64,000 nucleotides of DNA, taken from NCBI GenBank assembly GCA_018266455.1, contig JAFEAJ010000019.1, positions 45,664-109,663 of the forward strand, read 5' to 3'. The stretch is from Bacteroidota bacterium (GTDB lineage: Bacteria > Bacteroidota > Bacteroidia > Chitinophagales > Chitinophagaceae). The translations under genes and the position numbers were made by a program. How positions within the stretch are numbered: the stretch's first letter is position 1; each line of letters begins with the position of its first letter. Below the pieces are notes generated by a model that saw only the letters and a list, made by a program, of their open reading frames with translations, was not told the DNA's origin and searched no databases. Positions 17,443-26,748 of this stretch are shown in pieces.

Positions 17443-19074
17443 ATGAGGAACATTTTTTTTGCTTTGCTTGCATTAATAAGTTCTGTTTCCTATTCCCAGG
17501 AAATTTCTATCATTCCCAAACCGGTTAAGGAAACCATTAAAAAAGGCGAATTTGTCATTAGCTCAAAAACCGTGATGGTGGCTGAGGGGGAAGACGCAAA
17601 AAAAGCAGCTGCTTTCCTGAACGATTACCTGCAGGATTTTTATGGCTTTCAATTGAAAATTGCAAACCAGCCCGGCTCAAATTATATTCAGCTGCTTACA
17701 AAAAAAATATTCAGTTCAGGAACGGGGGATAGCTATTCGATGGATGTTTCCAAATCCGCTGTAAAAATCGAGGGCAACACGCATGAAGCTACATTTTATG
17801 GCGTCCAAACGCTAATACAATTGCTCCCCGTCGAAAAATCGGCAAAGCTGAAGTTGCCTGCTATTGAAGTAGAAGATTACCCACGTTTCAAATACCGCGG
17901 GCTGATGCTCGACGTGGGCCGCCATTTTATGCCCCTCGATTTTGTAAAAAAATACATTGACTTTATTGCCCTGCACAAAATGAACCGCTTTCACTGGCAC
18001 CTTACCGAAGACCAGGGCTGGCGCATTGAGATCAAAAAATATCCCAAATTAACGGAGATCGGCAGTTGCAGGAACGGCACTATCATCGGCCATCACCCGG
18101 GCACTGGAAATGACAACGAAAAAAATTGCGGCTATTATACACAGGAGCAAATCAGAGAGGTGGTGAAATATGCTGCTGACAGGTACATCACCATCATCCC
18201 TGAAATTGAAATGCCCGGGCATTCATCCGCAGCCATTGCCGCATACCCGCAACTGAGCTGCTTTCCTGATGAATCAACAGCAATTGCGAAAGGGGTTACC
18301 TGGGCAGGCGACACCACAGGCAAGCAAGTGCAACAAAGCTGGGGGGTTTATGACGACGTGTATTGCCCAAGCGAATACACTTTTAAATTTTTGGAAGATG
18401 TGCTTGATGAAGTAATGCAGTTGTTCCCCTCAGAATATATTCATGTTGGCGGCGATGAATGCCCGAAAACAAACTGGAAAAGGAGCACGTTCTGCCAAAA
18501 CCTGATCAAAGAAAAAGGCCTGAAAGATGAAGAAGGCCTGCAGAGCTATTTCATTCAAAGAATAGAAAAATACCTGAACAGCAAAGGCAAGAGAATAATC
18601 GGATGGGACGAGATACTGGAAGGTGGTATTGCTCCAAATGCCACCATTATGAGCTGGCGTGGCGAAAGCGGAGGCATTGCAGCAGCAAAACAACACCATA
18701 ATGTGATCATGACCCCAGGCAATTATGTCTATTTCGATCATGCCCAATCAAAAAAAGAAGATTCTTTGACTATTGGCGGATACCTTCCTCTTGAAACAGT
18801 ATATTATTATAACCCTGTTCCAGCCGAGCTTGGCCCGGCAGAGCAGAAGTTTGTTTTAGGCGCGCAGGCAAATGTGTGGACGGAATACATGAGCAACCCA
18901 GGCAAGGTGGAGTACATGATTTTCCCACGGTTAAGCGCATTGAGCGAAGTGCTGTGGAGCCCAAATGCTGATAAGAATTTTGATGATTTTTTACAGCGTA
19001 TGCAAGCGCAATACAAAAGATACGATTTATGGAATGTAAAATACAACACAAAGGGAATCCGCAAAGGCGAATAA
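17443..19074 (+). CDS. Beta-N-acetylhexosaminidase, GH20
   Basis: This 543-residue secreted glycoside hydrolase family 20 enzyme removes terminal N-acetylhexosamine from chitin fragments, glycans or peptidoglycan. It has a signal peptide (cut near SYSQ, residues 15-19), an N-terminal GH20b domain to about 145, and a catalytic TIM barrel from YPRFKYRGLMLDVGRHFMP. The catalytic pair is Asp338-Glu339 in HVGGDECPKTNW; HKMNRFHWHLTEDQGWRIEI is also intact. The length is normal for a single-module enzyme. It stands alone, followed by a terminator-like hairpin, and is convergent with the rhodanese gene. Confidence 0.95.
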   Translation: MRNIFFALLALISSVSYSQEISIIPKPVKETIKKGEFVISSKTVMVAEGEDAKKAAAFLNDYLQDFYGFQLKIANQPGSNYIQLLTKKIFSSGTGDSYSMDVSKSAVKIEGNTHEATFYGVQTLIQLLPVEKSAKLKLPAIEVEDYPRFKYRGLMLDVGRHFMPLDFVKKYIDFIALHKMNRFHWHLTEDQGWRIEIKKYPKLTEIGSCRNGTIIGHHPGTGNDNEKNCGYYTQEQIREVVKYAADRYITIIPEIEMPGHSSAAIAAYPQLSCFPDESTAIAKGVTWAGDTTGKQVQQSWGVYDDVYCPSEYTFKFLEDVLDEVMQLFPSEYIHVGGDECPKTNWKRSTFCQNLIKEKGLKDEEGLQSYFIQRIEKYLNSKGKRIIGWDEILEGGIAPNATIMSWRGESGGIAAAKQHHNVIMTPGNYVYFDHAQSKKEDSLTIGGYLPLETVYYYNPVPAELGPAEQKFVLGAQANVWTEYMSNPGKVEYMIFPRLSALSEVLWSPNADKNFDDFLQRMQAQYKRYDLWNVKYNTKGIRKGE

Positions 19075-19154
19075 GCCTAGACGTGGGCCTTTACTGCTAT
19101 TCGCAGTTCTTCTTTGCGCGAAAGTTCCTTGGGCATTTTATCTTAGTCAACCAG

Positions 19155-19190
19155 TAGCGGTTTTATTACTAAAACCACTAAACTTTTTTC
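19155..19190 (+). terminator. Terminator-like hairpin after the GH20 gene
   Basis: TAGCGGTTTTA (19155-19165) pairs with TAAAACCACTA (19170-19180) over 10 of 11 positions around a TTAC loop, followed by AACTTTTTTC. It lies 80 nt downstream of the hexosaminidase stop. Confidence 0.6.
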
Positions 19191-19290
19191 AGGACGGGTC
19201 AGTACGCTGTTCAGCAGAGTTCCGGACATTTTCCACATTTCCCTGTACACTAAAAGTGCGGAAAAAATCGCAATGGTTTATGTATCGGAA

Positions 19291-19599
19291 TCATCTGCCA
19301 AATTTTTCCTGCCATTGAAGCATGCCTCCAGCCAGGTTTTTTGTGTTCCTAAAACCAAGCGATTCCAGGAGCATACAAGCCTGGCCGCTGCGGTTCCCGC
19401 TTCGGCAATAACAGATTACTTCCTTATCTTTCCAATCTTCAATTTCGTCTACCTGCATGTGCTGTACTTGCCCAAGTGGAACAAATGCACCGCCAATATT
19501 AAATTCTGCACGTTCATGCGGCTCGCGCACATCAAGCAAATGAAGTTCTTCGCCCTTATCAATTCTTGCTTTCAGCTCTTCAGCAGTAATAATTTGCAT
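19291..19599 (-). CDS. Rhodanese-like domain protein
   Basis: This 102-residue single-domain rhodanese has the active-site loop CYCRSGNRSGQA with catalytic Cys65, preceded by HLLDVREPHERAEFNIGG, the standard CH2-type motif. There is no leader, so it is cytoplasmic. It could carry sulfane sulfur or act as a general sulfurtransferase. It is the last gene in a minus-strand run after ddl and the PASTA protein, with a 16-nt gap, which suggests cotranscription but gives no direct hint to its partner. Confidence 0.93.
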   Translation of the reverse strand: MQIITAEELKARIDKGEELHLLDVREPHERAEFNIGGAFVPLGQVQHMQVDEIEDWKDKEVICYCRSGNRSGQACMLLESLGFRNTKNLAGGMLQWQEKFGR

Positions 19600-19615
19600 A
19601 AAACCGTTTTTAAGA

Positions 19616-20449
19616 TTATTGTTTAGGAGGGGTTTGCGCTTGAGGGGTTATAGCCATCGAATCTGTTTGTTTTACAGGCTGCTTTACCCCTAACCAAAAA
19701 TCAACTGTCTGTCCCTGCCTGATCGTGTTGTATTTTTTGTCTTCAAAATCAAACCGCGAAGGGTTTTGCCGGTACACATAAGCGTTAGCCGTGTCGGTTA
19801 CATCAGTATCAATAACCGTAGCCCCGGGTATCAACTGGTTTGTCGTAAGAAGCGCCGAAGCTTCGCTGTATTTCAATCCCACAAAATCAGGGACAGGGAA
19901 CTCATAAGCGCCAATGCCATTGCCAAGCACAAGCGTTATTTTTCTTCCCTGCTGGACCTGTGTTCCCGGTTTAATATTTTCGCCATTATACATCTGGCCA
20001 AGAATAGAGTTTTTCGCAAAATCAGGCTTGAACACGGTATCTCCCACTTCCAAACCATATTGCCGCAAAATCAAAACGGCATTGCGAAAGCTCATGCCTA
20101 TCAAATTCGGCATCTGAACAAAGGGGGCAACAGACCGGTTAATGGTAAGGTATACCGTTCTGTTTACTTTCACGACATTATCCCCTTCAGGAAATTGCCT
20201 GATCACCTGCATCGGAGGTATCGTGTCTACATAAATTGAATCCTGGACCTGCACATCAAAGCCCTGGCCCTCCAAAGCCATTTTTGCCTCTTTATATGAT
20301 TTACCTGTAACAGATGGGATTTTCAAGGTCTTGCCATGTTTTGTAATCAATGACAATGAGCCAAGAAAAATGAGCAGCAGCAACAGCAACAGGATAATAG
20401 CTGCCAGCATATTTACCCAAAGTGGTTTCCCGGTAATAAATTTAAACAC
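19616..20449 (-). CDS. PASTA domain membrane protein
   Basis: This protein of 277 residues has one N-terminal transmembrane segment (about 12-33) followed by three PASTA domains (about 40-108, 109-180, 181-255) and a Gln/Pro-rich tail. There is no kinase domain, unlike the Firmicutes and Actinobacteria PASTA kinases; stand-alone PASTA proteins beside ddl are typical of Bacteroidota. The start codon appears to be GTG at 20449; no in-frame ATG gives the leader. The domains should face the periplasm and may bind peptidoglycan. It follows ddl on the same strand by 196 nt. Confidence 0.88.
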   Translation of the reverse strand: MFKFITGKPLWVNMLAAIILLLLLLLIFLGSLSLITKHGKTLKIPSVTGKSYKEAKMALEGQGFDVQVQDSIYVDTIPPMQVIRQFPEGDNVVKVNRTVYLTINRSVAPFVQMPNLIGMSFRNAVLILRQYGLEVGDTVFKPDFAKNSILGQMYNGENIKPGTQVQQGRKITLVLGNGIGAYEFPVPDFVGLKYSEASALLTTNQLIPGATVIDTDVTDTANAYVYRQNPSRFDFEDKKYNTIRQGQTVDFWLGVKQPVKQTDSMAITPQAQTPPKQ

Positions 20450-20645
20450 AAATAAAATTATTTTATTGAAAGGTGTAAAATACTAAGTAAATCAGAGATA
20501 AGGAACAAAAAATAAGAGATGAAAGAATTTTCAGGCCGCTCGCAAATAGGCTTTGCTTTCATTATCGCATCCCAAAAAAAATAAAAGATAAAACTTCGAT
20601 AAGATAAAGAGGTTGCATCTTATTATTTTTATTTTTGTTCCCCGC

Positions 20646-21641
20646 TTACTTTTTTCTGCCCAGCGCTTCTTCAATCAATGCCGTATAAAACTGTTTCAAA
20701 GTCCAGCCCATGGCTTTTACCTGTTGTGGAACAATGCTGGCCTCAGTTTGCCCTGGAACAGTGTTTATTTCCAGCATATACAGCCCGCCGCTTGCTTCAT
20801 TAAAAATAAAGTCAATCCGAACCACGCCCCTGCAATTAAAAACCTGGTAAACTTTTTTTGCTGTTGCCTTCACTTTTTCTGCAATTACATCATCAACCAC
20901 TGCCGGTGTAATTTCATCGGTAAAGCCCGGTGTATACTTCGCCTCAAAATCAAAAAAATCTTTTTTTGTTTTTATTTCAGTAAAGGGCAATGGAATGATT
21001 TCTTCTTTTGAACGAAAAATGCCAATAGTAAATTCGCGGCCTGTGATGAATTCCTCGATGAGCACCTGGTCATCTTCTTTAAATGCTTTTTCAATTGCTG
21101 CACCCAATTCTTCCGAAGGGCTATTTACTTTCGACATGCCAATGCTGGACCCTCCATTATTTGGCTTTACAAAAACAGGGAATTTTAAATTTTTAATCAC
21201 TTCTTCAGCATTGCCGAATTTCCCTTTTATCAGCACAACTGATTTGGCCACATTAATGCCCGCAAATGAAGCGACCGCAACAGTATATCTTTTATTGAAT
21301 GTGAGCGCAGAGGTTGCTGCATCACATGAAGTATAAGGCAGGCCCATCAAATCAAAATAGCCCTGCAATTTCCCATCTTCACCAGGCGTGCCATGAATGC
21401 CAATCAGCACAGCATCAAATTGTATTGTTTTCCCGGCATCTGTTATGCTGAAATTATTCCTGTTGACCGCTGACCGTTGACCGCCTACAGGAACATACCA
21501 CCATCCTTCCGGGGTAATATCAATTTTATAAACATTGAATTTCTCCTTGTCGATATTCGCTTCAATAGTAGCCGCGCTTTTATAGGAAATAACCGATTCG
21601 CCGGAATAGCCGCCTGTAACGAATGCAATATTGGGTTTCAT
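20646..21641 (-). CDS. ddl: D-alanine--D-alanine ligase
   Basis: This 331-residue ATP-grasp ligase joins two D-alanines for peptidoglycan synthesis. It begins with NIAFVTGGYSGESVISYKSA, contains the GIHGTPGEDGKLQGYFDLMGLPYTS region, PVFVKPNNGGSSIGMSKV for ATP binding, and the C-terminal YMLEINTVPGQTEASIVPQQ motif with metal-binding Glu and Asn. The length is normal. It lies upstream of a PASTA protein and a rhodanese gene on the same strand, a wall-related group. Confidence 0.97.
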   Translation of the reverse strand: MKPNIAFVTGGYSGESVISYKSAATIEANIDKEKFNVYKIDITPEGWWYVPVGGQRSAVNRNNFSITDAGKTIQFDAVLIGIHGTPGEDGKLQGYFDLMGLPYTSCDAATSALTFNKRYTVAVASFAGINVAKSVVLIKGKFGNAEEVIKNLKFPVFVKPNNGGSSIGMSKVNSPSEELGAAIEKAFKEDDQVLIEEFITGREFTIGIFRSKEEIIPLPFTEIKTKKDFFDFEAKYTPGFTDEITPAVVDDVIAEKVKATAKKVYQVFNCRGVVRIDFIFNEASGGLYMLEINTVPGQTEASIVPQQVKAMGWTLKQFYTALIEEALGRKK

Positions 21642-22120
21642 TAAATGGGATGAATTTTAAGCAAATAAACAAAAAAATGCTTTTTTTATTATGCTGGCTT
21701 AAAATTGAACATTTTTTATAACATTTATTATTAAAGTACTACGGATGGCTCAGTAAAAGCTGCCATAGCAGCCAGCACCACTGGTTATGCCGATGGGCCT
21801 GCTTTGCCCAATCACCTCACAAAAACTTAGCAAGAACAACCTAAATAAACACCGGAAAGAAAGCCGGTTATCGAAGGCCGGGCACAACTTATTTCCTGCC
21901 ATTTGTATGCAACAACCTTCAATCCTACAAGGAAAATGGAGCGGGAAAACACAAAATAAGAAAGGTGAAAGCTTTCGCACTTCACCTTTTTATGACGGGA
22001 AATATCACCCGCCTGTTATAAGTAGCCGAAGGCTACATTTAAAATAGATAATTATCTGTCAGAAAGGTAAGAATAAAATAAACTATCAGCCAAATATTCT
22101 TCAATTAATTTTTTCCACTT
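21642..22120 (-). other. 479-nt intergenic interval with one hairpin
   Basis: This gap lies between the ferredoxin and ddl genes, both on the minus strand. It holds one hairpin (21961-21989) that probably ends the ferredoxin transcript, and presumably the ddl promoter. No gene, RNA or repeat is recognised; the short frames in it do not look coding. Confidence 0.6.
21961..21991 (-). terminator. Hairpin downstream of the ferredoxin gene
   Basis: AAAGGTGAA (21961-21969) pairs with TTCACCTTT (21981-21989) over 9 bp with an 11-nt loop that contains the palindrome GAAAGCTTTC in part. T-rich sequence follows on both strands. It is about 130 nt downstream of the ferredoxin stop on the minus strand, so a terminator role is plausible. 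Confidence 0.5.
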
Positions 22121-22468
22121 TTACATGTGCATTTTTTCTTTCTTCGCCAGGAGCACTTCCACCGTTTCGCGGTACATTTCATCTGGCACACAGCAATCAA
22201 CCGGGCAAACAGCAGCACATTGCGGCTCTTCGTGAAACCCCTGGCATTCTGTGCATTTGTTTGGAGTGATATAATAAGTGTCCACGCTTACAGGCGCATT
22301 TTTCTGGTTTGCGTCAACAACTGTTCCATCTAATAAAGTAAAATTGCCTTTGACTGATGTGCCATCTGCCATCGCCCATTCAACGCCGCCTTCATAAATT
22401 GCATTGTTCGGGCATTCCGGCTCGCAGGCTCCGCAATTAATACACTCTTCTGTTATTTTTATTGCCAT
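22121..22468 (-). CDS. 2[4Fe-4S] ferredoxin
   Basis: This 115-residue bacterial-type ferredoxin has two cysteine clusters: CINCGACEPECP at the N-terminus and the C-terminal CTECQGF...CAAVCPVDCC set, giving two [4Fe-4S] clusters of the YfhL-like kind with a longer insert between Cys in the second motif. It is a soluble electron carrier. It is divergent from an acyl-CoA reductase gene, with about 70 nt between the start codons, so the two may share a regulatory region. Confidence 0.93.
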   Translation of the reverse strand: MAIKITEECINCGACEPECPNNAIYEGGVEWAMADGTSVKGNFTLLDGTVVDANQKNAPVSVDTYYITPNKCTECQGFHEEPQCAAVCPVDCCVPDEMYRETVEVLLAKKEKMHM

Positions 22469-22503
22469 AGCTTAACTTTTAAAAAATTGGGGGTTAATAA
22501 ACT

Positions 22504-22511
22504 TATTTTTG
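22504..22511 (+). promoter_or_regulatory. Candidate -7 box of the acyl-CoA reductase gene
   Basis: TATTTTTG matches TAnnTTTG, and lies 27 nt before the ATG at 22539 in the short divergent region. A clear -33 element is not seen. Confidence 0.3.
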
Positions 22512-22538
22512 CTGCCCAAATATAATACAAAAGCAATT

Positions 22539-23537
22539 ATGCGGTTAAAACAACGGATTGATTCATTAATCCAGCTTGGGGCATACATGGTTTCTGGAAA
22601 TACAGCATGGCTGGCCGCGAAAGAAAAAGCTTCAGCCGAAAATGCCTGGTTCACCCCGGAGTTTATTGAACTGGCAGTTAAAAACATTAACCTGCAGTTC
22701 CTGCAAAGAAATAAGCTGGAAGAGTGGGCAGCACAATATCAAATTGCCGATGAAAAGAGGCCTCCCAAAAATATTGGCTTGATCATGGCAGGGAATATAC
22801 CGCTTGTGGGGTTTCATGATTTTTTGTGCACTTTTATATCAGGGCATAAACAAACCATCAAGCCTTCCTCGAAAGACAGCGTTTTGATAAAACATCTTGC
22901 CGGTCAGCTAACGGCTTACGAACCAGAAAGCAAAAATTTTGTTTCCTTTTCTGAAATGTTGAAAGAGTGCGATGCATACATTGCCACCGGCAGTAATAAC
23001 TCTGCAAGGTATTTTGAGTATTATTTCAGTAAATACCCTCATATTATAAGGCGCAACAGAACTTCAGTTGCCCTCCTGAATGGAAGCGAATCAAAGCAAG
23101 AACTGGAAAGGCTGGCAGATGATGTGTATTTGTATTTTGGCCTTGGCTGCAGAAATGTTACAAAAATTTTTGTACCCGAAAGTTACGATTTTGTCCCCCT
23201 GATCAATGCTTTTAAAAAATATAACCGCCTTATCGAGCAGCACAAATACAAAAACAATTACGATTACCAGCTTGCCATCCTCATTATCAATAAAAAATTC
23301 TACATGACTGACGGTTCAGTCATCATCACAGAAAACAGCAATCCTTTTTCACCAATTGCAGTTTTGCATTTTGAACAGTACAAAAGCATAAAAAACGTTA
23401 TTGATTCGTTAAACAACAACGATGGCATACAATGCATCATCAGCAATCAGCATACCTCTTTTGGGCTGGCGCAGCAGCCGGCTTTACAGGATTATGCCGA
23501 TGGTATTGACACCATGAAATTCTTGTGTGGCCTGTAG
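22539..23537 (+). CDS. Acyl-CoA reductase (LuxC-like)
   Basis: This protein of 332 residues resembles the acyl-CoA reductase (LuxC) family that reduces activated fatty acids to aldehydes with NAD(P)H. Visible features are NIGLIMAGNIPLVGFHDFL, the KPSSKDSVL segment, ATGSNNSARYFEYYF and the GLGCRNVTKIFVP motif with the probable catalytic Cys. It is shorter than LuxC of luminous bacteria (about 480 residues). The ATG at 22539 is preferred over an upstream TTG that would add 10 residues. There is no luciferase or LuxD/E nearby; it is divergent from a ferredoxin. The physiological substrate is unknown. Confidence 0.85.
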   Translation: MRLKQRIDSLIQLGAYMVSGNTAWLAAKEKASAENAWFTPEFIELAVKNINLQFLQRNKLEEWAAQYQIADEKRPPKNIGLIMAGNIPLVGFHDFLCTFISGHKQTIKPSSKDSVLIKHLAGQLTAYEPESKNFVSFSEMLKECDAYIATGSNNSARYFEYYFSKYPHIIRRNRTSVALLNGSESKQELERLADDVYLYFGLGCRNVTKIFVPESYDFVPLINAFKKYNRLIEQHKYKNNYDYQLAILIINKKFYMTDGSVIITENSNPFSPIAVLHFEQYKSIKNVIDSLNNNDGIQCIISNQHTSFGLAQQPALQDYADGIDTMKFLCGL

Positions 23538-23715
23538 CCCGCCAGCCGCCTTATTGCAGTAAGATTTTATTTTGTAAATTCGTGGCATATCTACGAAGCT
23601 CTTAGTAAATTATTTGTTAAACTGAAATTACGGTATAAACAGATTTCACCCGATGGCGTTATTTTGTTGTCTCATTTGACATTAATTAAAAAATTAAAAG
23701 ATAAAAACGAGGAAC

Positions 23716-25224
23716 ATGAAAGCAAGACAAGTACTATCAATTATCTTCATCAGTGCTTCAACCGCCGTTGCAAGTTTATGGGGATACAATCATTTCGTAA
23801 GCAGCAAAACTTATTACTACTCACAGGACTCAAGCAAAGTGCCTGCGAACTATGCCAGGTTTTTTGATGGCGAAAAATTTGGGAGCGGCGGCCCGGTTGA
23901 TTTTGTTGATGCCGCAAGCGCAGCCATCCCCGCTACGGTCCATATTAAAACAAAAGCTACCCGCACGGTAACCAACAACCTTCCCAAGAACAACCCTTTT
24001 TCAGACTTGTTCGGTATTGACCCAGATGATTTTTTTGGCAACCGTTTGAGGTCTATTCCGGAAATGGCATCCGGCTCCGGGGTCATCATTAGCGATGACG
24101 GGTATATCGTGACCAACAACCATGTTATTGACGGAGCTGACGATATTACCGTTACATTAAGCAACAGAAAATCTTTTAAAGCCAAAGTGGTTGGCTCAGA
24201 TCCCAGCAGCGATCTGGCCGTGATAAAAATTGACGCAAAGGGATTGCCATTTTTGCTTTATGGAAATTCTGATGATGTGAAGGTTGGTCAATGGGTGCTT
24301 GCAGTAGGTTATCCTTTGAATTTAGAAACAACCGTCACTGCCGGTATCGTCAGCGCCAAAGGAAGGACGCTTGACATCAATGCGCGACAGAGCGCTACTC
24401 CAATTGAGTCGTTTATACAAACAGATGCAGCAGTTAACCCTGGCAACAGCGGCGGGCCGCTCATCAGCCCAGATGGAAAGCTCATTGGCATAAATTCTGC
24501 CATTGCCTCTCCAACCGGTTCTTATGCCGGTTACTCTTTCACTATTCCTGTTAACATAGTGAAGAAAGTGGTCACCGATTTGATGAAATATGGCGCTCCG
24601 CAAAGGGCCTATCTCGGAATAAGATACCTGCCCGATAACGCAAGCGATGAACAGAAGAAACAAGAAGGCATCAAAGATGGTGAAGCCGGTGTTTTTGTGA
24701 ATGAGGCCCCCGCAGATGGTGCTGCTGCACAAGCAGGCATCAAAAAAGGCGATGTGATCACCAAGATCAATGGCAGCACACTGAACAGCGCTGCTGATAT
24801 GGTTGGGCAGATTGCTACCTATCGCCCCGGAGACAAGATCAACATTACTTATCTCAGGGACGGCAAAGAATACACTGTTCCCGTAACGCTGCGGAACAGT
24901 GCCGGCACTACAGATATAGTGAAGAATTCGGTGCTCAACAGGTTAGGCGCTGATCTTGAAACATTGAATAAAAAAGATGCTACTTCACTCGGAGTGAAAG
25001 GCGGTGTTGTCGTGAAATCAATCCATGATAATGGCGTGTTCAGCAAAACCAGGATGGAAGATGGCTTTGTAATCCTAAAAGTGAACGGCAAAGATGTTTA
25101 CAACGTGGAAGAGTTCAGAAAAACACTTGAAACCACCTCAGGCTCTTCGGTAAAGCTGGAAGGTGTGTACCCAGGTTATGATGGATCTTTTACTTATCCT
25201 CTTAATTTGAATGGCGGACAATAA
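23716..25224 (+). CDS. Do/DegQ-like periplasmic serine protease (HtrA)
   Basis: This 502-residue HtrA-family protease carries the catalytic triad His136 (TNNHVID), Asp166 (SSDLAVIKI) and Ser245 (PGNSGGPL). An N-terminal hydrophobic segment (about 6-24) directs export or anchors it. The protease domain is followed by two PDZ domains (about 285-390 and 400-495). It degrades or refolds damaged envelope proteins. The gene is monocistronic, with a strong terminator hairpin 16 nt after the stop. Confidence 0.95.
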   Translation: MKARQVLSIIFISASTAVASLWGYNHFVSSKTYYYSQDSSKVPANYARFFDGEKFGSGGPVDFVDAASAAIPATVHIKTKATRTVTNNLPKNNPFSDLFGIDPDDFFGNRLRSIPEMASGSGVIISDDGYIVTNNHVIDGADDITVTLSNRKSFKAKVVGSDPSSDLAVIKIDAKGLPFLLYGNSDDVKVGQWVLAVGYPLNLETTVTAGIVSAKGRTLDINARQSATPIESFIQTDAAVNPGNSGGPLISPDGKLIGINSAIASPTGSYAGYSFTIPVNIVKKVVTDLMKYGAPQRAYLGIRYLPDNASDEQKKQEGIKDGEAGVFVNEAPADGAAAQAGIKKGDVITKINGSTLNSAADMVGQIATYRPGDKINITYLRDGKEYTVPVTLRNSAGTTDIVKNSVLNRLGADLETLNKKDATSLGVKGGVVVKSIHDNGVFSKTRMEDGFVILKVNGKDVYNVEEFRKTLETTSGSSVKLEGVYPGYDGSFTYPLNLNGGQ

Positions 25225-25240
25225 ACTGTTCCAATAAAAT

Positions 25241-25271
25241 AAAAAAGCCACGCATATTGTGTGGTTTTTTT
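25241..25271. terminator. Bidirectional terminator between the htrA and amylase genes
   Basis: An 11-bp stem formed by six A, GCCAC (25241-25251) and GTGG followed by T (25261-25271), with one G.T pair, encloses a 9-nt loop. A-run and T-run flank it symmetrically, so it can work for both converging genes. Confidence 0.8.
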
Positions 25272-25337
25272 ATTTTGTCGTATTTGCTGCGCTTTGCAAC
25301 AGGCTTCTTTATTGAAGTGGGGTTTTGCAGGTTAACT

Positions 25338-26612
25338 TCATTTTTCAAAAACCAGCCAGGCCCATGGCAGCAGCTCAACATTCTTATTTGAAGAAAAATC
25401 TTTAGGCTCACCCGAAAAGGTATTTATAAAACTACCGTTCACTTCTGCATCATTGATCTCTGCAGGAATATTTTCTCCTGAAAAATTCAGTATTACCAAA
25501 ACTTCATGGCGATCATTTTTTCTGAGGAAAGAAAAGATTTTATCATCTGCATTCGTGCTTAATTTAAAAGTTTTCGCCGAATCATCGCCGGCGCGTAGCG
25601 CTTTGTTTCGCTTACGTAAGCTCAATAAGGCCTTATAAAAATTGTGCAGCTCAAATTTGCCAGTCCATTCAATGGAGTCTTTATCAAAAAATTTTAAGCG
25701 TTTGCAATTTGGCATTTCCTGCCCACTGTAAACCAAAGGGGTCCCGTTCCACAAACAACTGAACACGGCTAAGTTTTTTGCTGCAGGCCCATACTTTTCG
25801 TACTCTGTGCCGTTCCAGGTATTCTCATCATGATTGGAGGTGAAATAAGCCCGAAAAGCAAAAAAAGGAAATTCGTCATTGTATTCCTGCAACAATTGCC
25901 ACAGGCCCTGAACACCTGTCTGCCTGCGTGCAAAATCTTCAGTTTTGTGCATCCATTTCCATGTGTAGGTGGCATCGAAAACATCATGATAAGAAACTTC
26001 TTCGCATTCTGCAAGCCAGAACATTTTTTTTACCGGCTCCAGGAATGCTCTTGCCTCAACCCAAAAATCAAGTGGCACCAGGTGTGCCATATCGCAACGG
26101 AAACCATCGATGCCGCATTCGTCAACCCAAAACTTCATGGCGCTTTTCATCGCCTGCCTTAGTGCAGCATTGTTATAATTCAAATCAATCACATCGTCCC
26201 ATCCATGTTTTTCAGTAAAATTTCCATTCTCATCTTTTGAATAATATTCGGGGTGTTCTTTTGTCCACCGGTGGCCCCAACCGGTGTGGTTGGCTACCCA
26301 ATCAATGATTATTTTAAAGCCCATGCCCTGCGCAGTTTTCGACAGGTTTTTAAAATCATCAAGCGTACCGTATTCGGGATTGATGGCAGTGTAATCCGAG
26401 CATGCGTAATAACTTCCAAGGCTCCCTTTTCTTTTTTCAATGCTTATGGGCGTTATGGGCATGAACCATAAAATTTCAACACCCATATCTTTCAATCGGG
26501 GAAGATGCTGCGCAAACGCATTGAAAGTGCCTTCCTGTGTGTATTGCCTTGTATTGACTTCGTAAATATTGCTATCGTAGCCCCAAGCTATTGCGGGAAA
26601 TAACCTGCTCAT
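25338..26612 (-). CDS. Alpha-amylase family glycoside hydrolase, GH13
   Basis: This 424-residue GH13 protein has the four family regions: DWVANHTGW (104-112), GFRCDMAHL with nucleophile Asp174, the acid/base Glu202 in WLAECEEV, and TSNHDENTW with Asp262. There is no leader sequence, so it is probably cytoplasmic and acts on maltodextrins or glycogen. It is short for an amylase, with a reduced C-terminal beta domain. It is divergent from ispH, 136 nt apart, and converges with the htrA gene. Confidence 0.9.
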   Translation of the reverse strand: MSRLFPAIAWGYDSNIYEVNTRQYTQEGTFNAFAQHLPRLKDMGVEILWFMPITPISIEKRKGSLGSYYACSDYTAINPEYGTLDDFKNLSKTAQGMGFKIIIDWVANHTGWGHRWTKEHPEYYSKDENGNFTEKHGWDDVIDLNYNNAALRQAMKSAMKFWVDECGIDGFRCDMAHLVPLDFWVEARAFLEPVKKMFWLAECEEVSYHDVFDATYTWKWMHKTEDFARRQTGVQGLWQLLQEYNDEFPFFAFRAYFTSNHDENTWNGTEYEKYGPAAKNLAVFSCLWNGTPLVYSGQEMPNCKRLKFFDKDSIEWTGKFELHNFYKALLSLRKRNKALRAGDDSAKTFKLSTNADDKIFSFLRKNDRHEVLVILNFSGENIPAEINDAEVNGSFINTFSGEPKDFSSNKNVELLPWAWLVFEK

Positions 26613-26733
26613 AATGATGGTTGAGGGCGGAAGATAGGAAATTTATGCGATGCGGGGCACGCGAAACCTGCATCGCAAAACAGCAATATGCAATGCGGGG
26701 TGTCTGTCGCACATCTTATCGTTCAATCTTTCT

Positions 26734-26741
26734 TAACTTTG
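26734..26741 (+). promoter_or_regulatory. -7 box (TAACTTTG) close to the ispH ATG
   Basis: TAACTTTG matches the TAnnTTTG consensus and ends 7 nt before the ATG at 26749. Transcription would begin almost at the A of the start codon, giving a leaderless or nearly leaderless mRNA unless the second in-frame Met at 26830 is the true start. Confidence 0.5.
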
Positions 26742-26748
26742 CATCCCG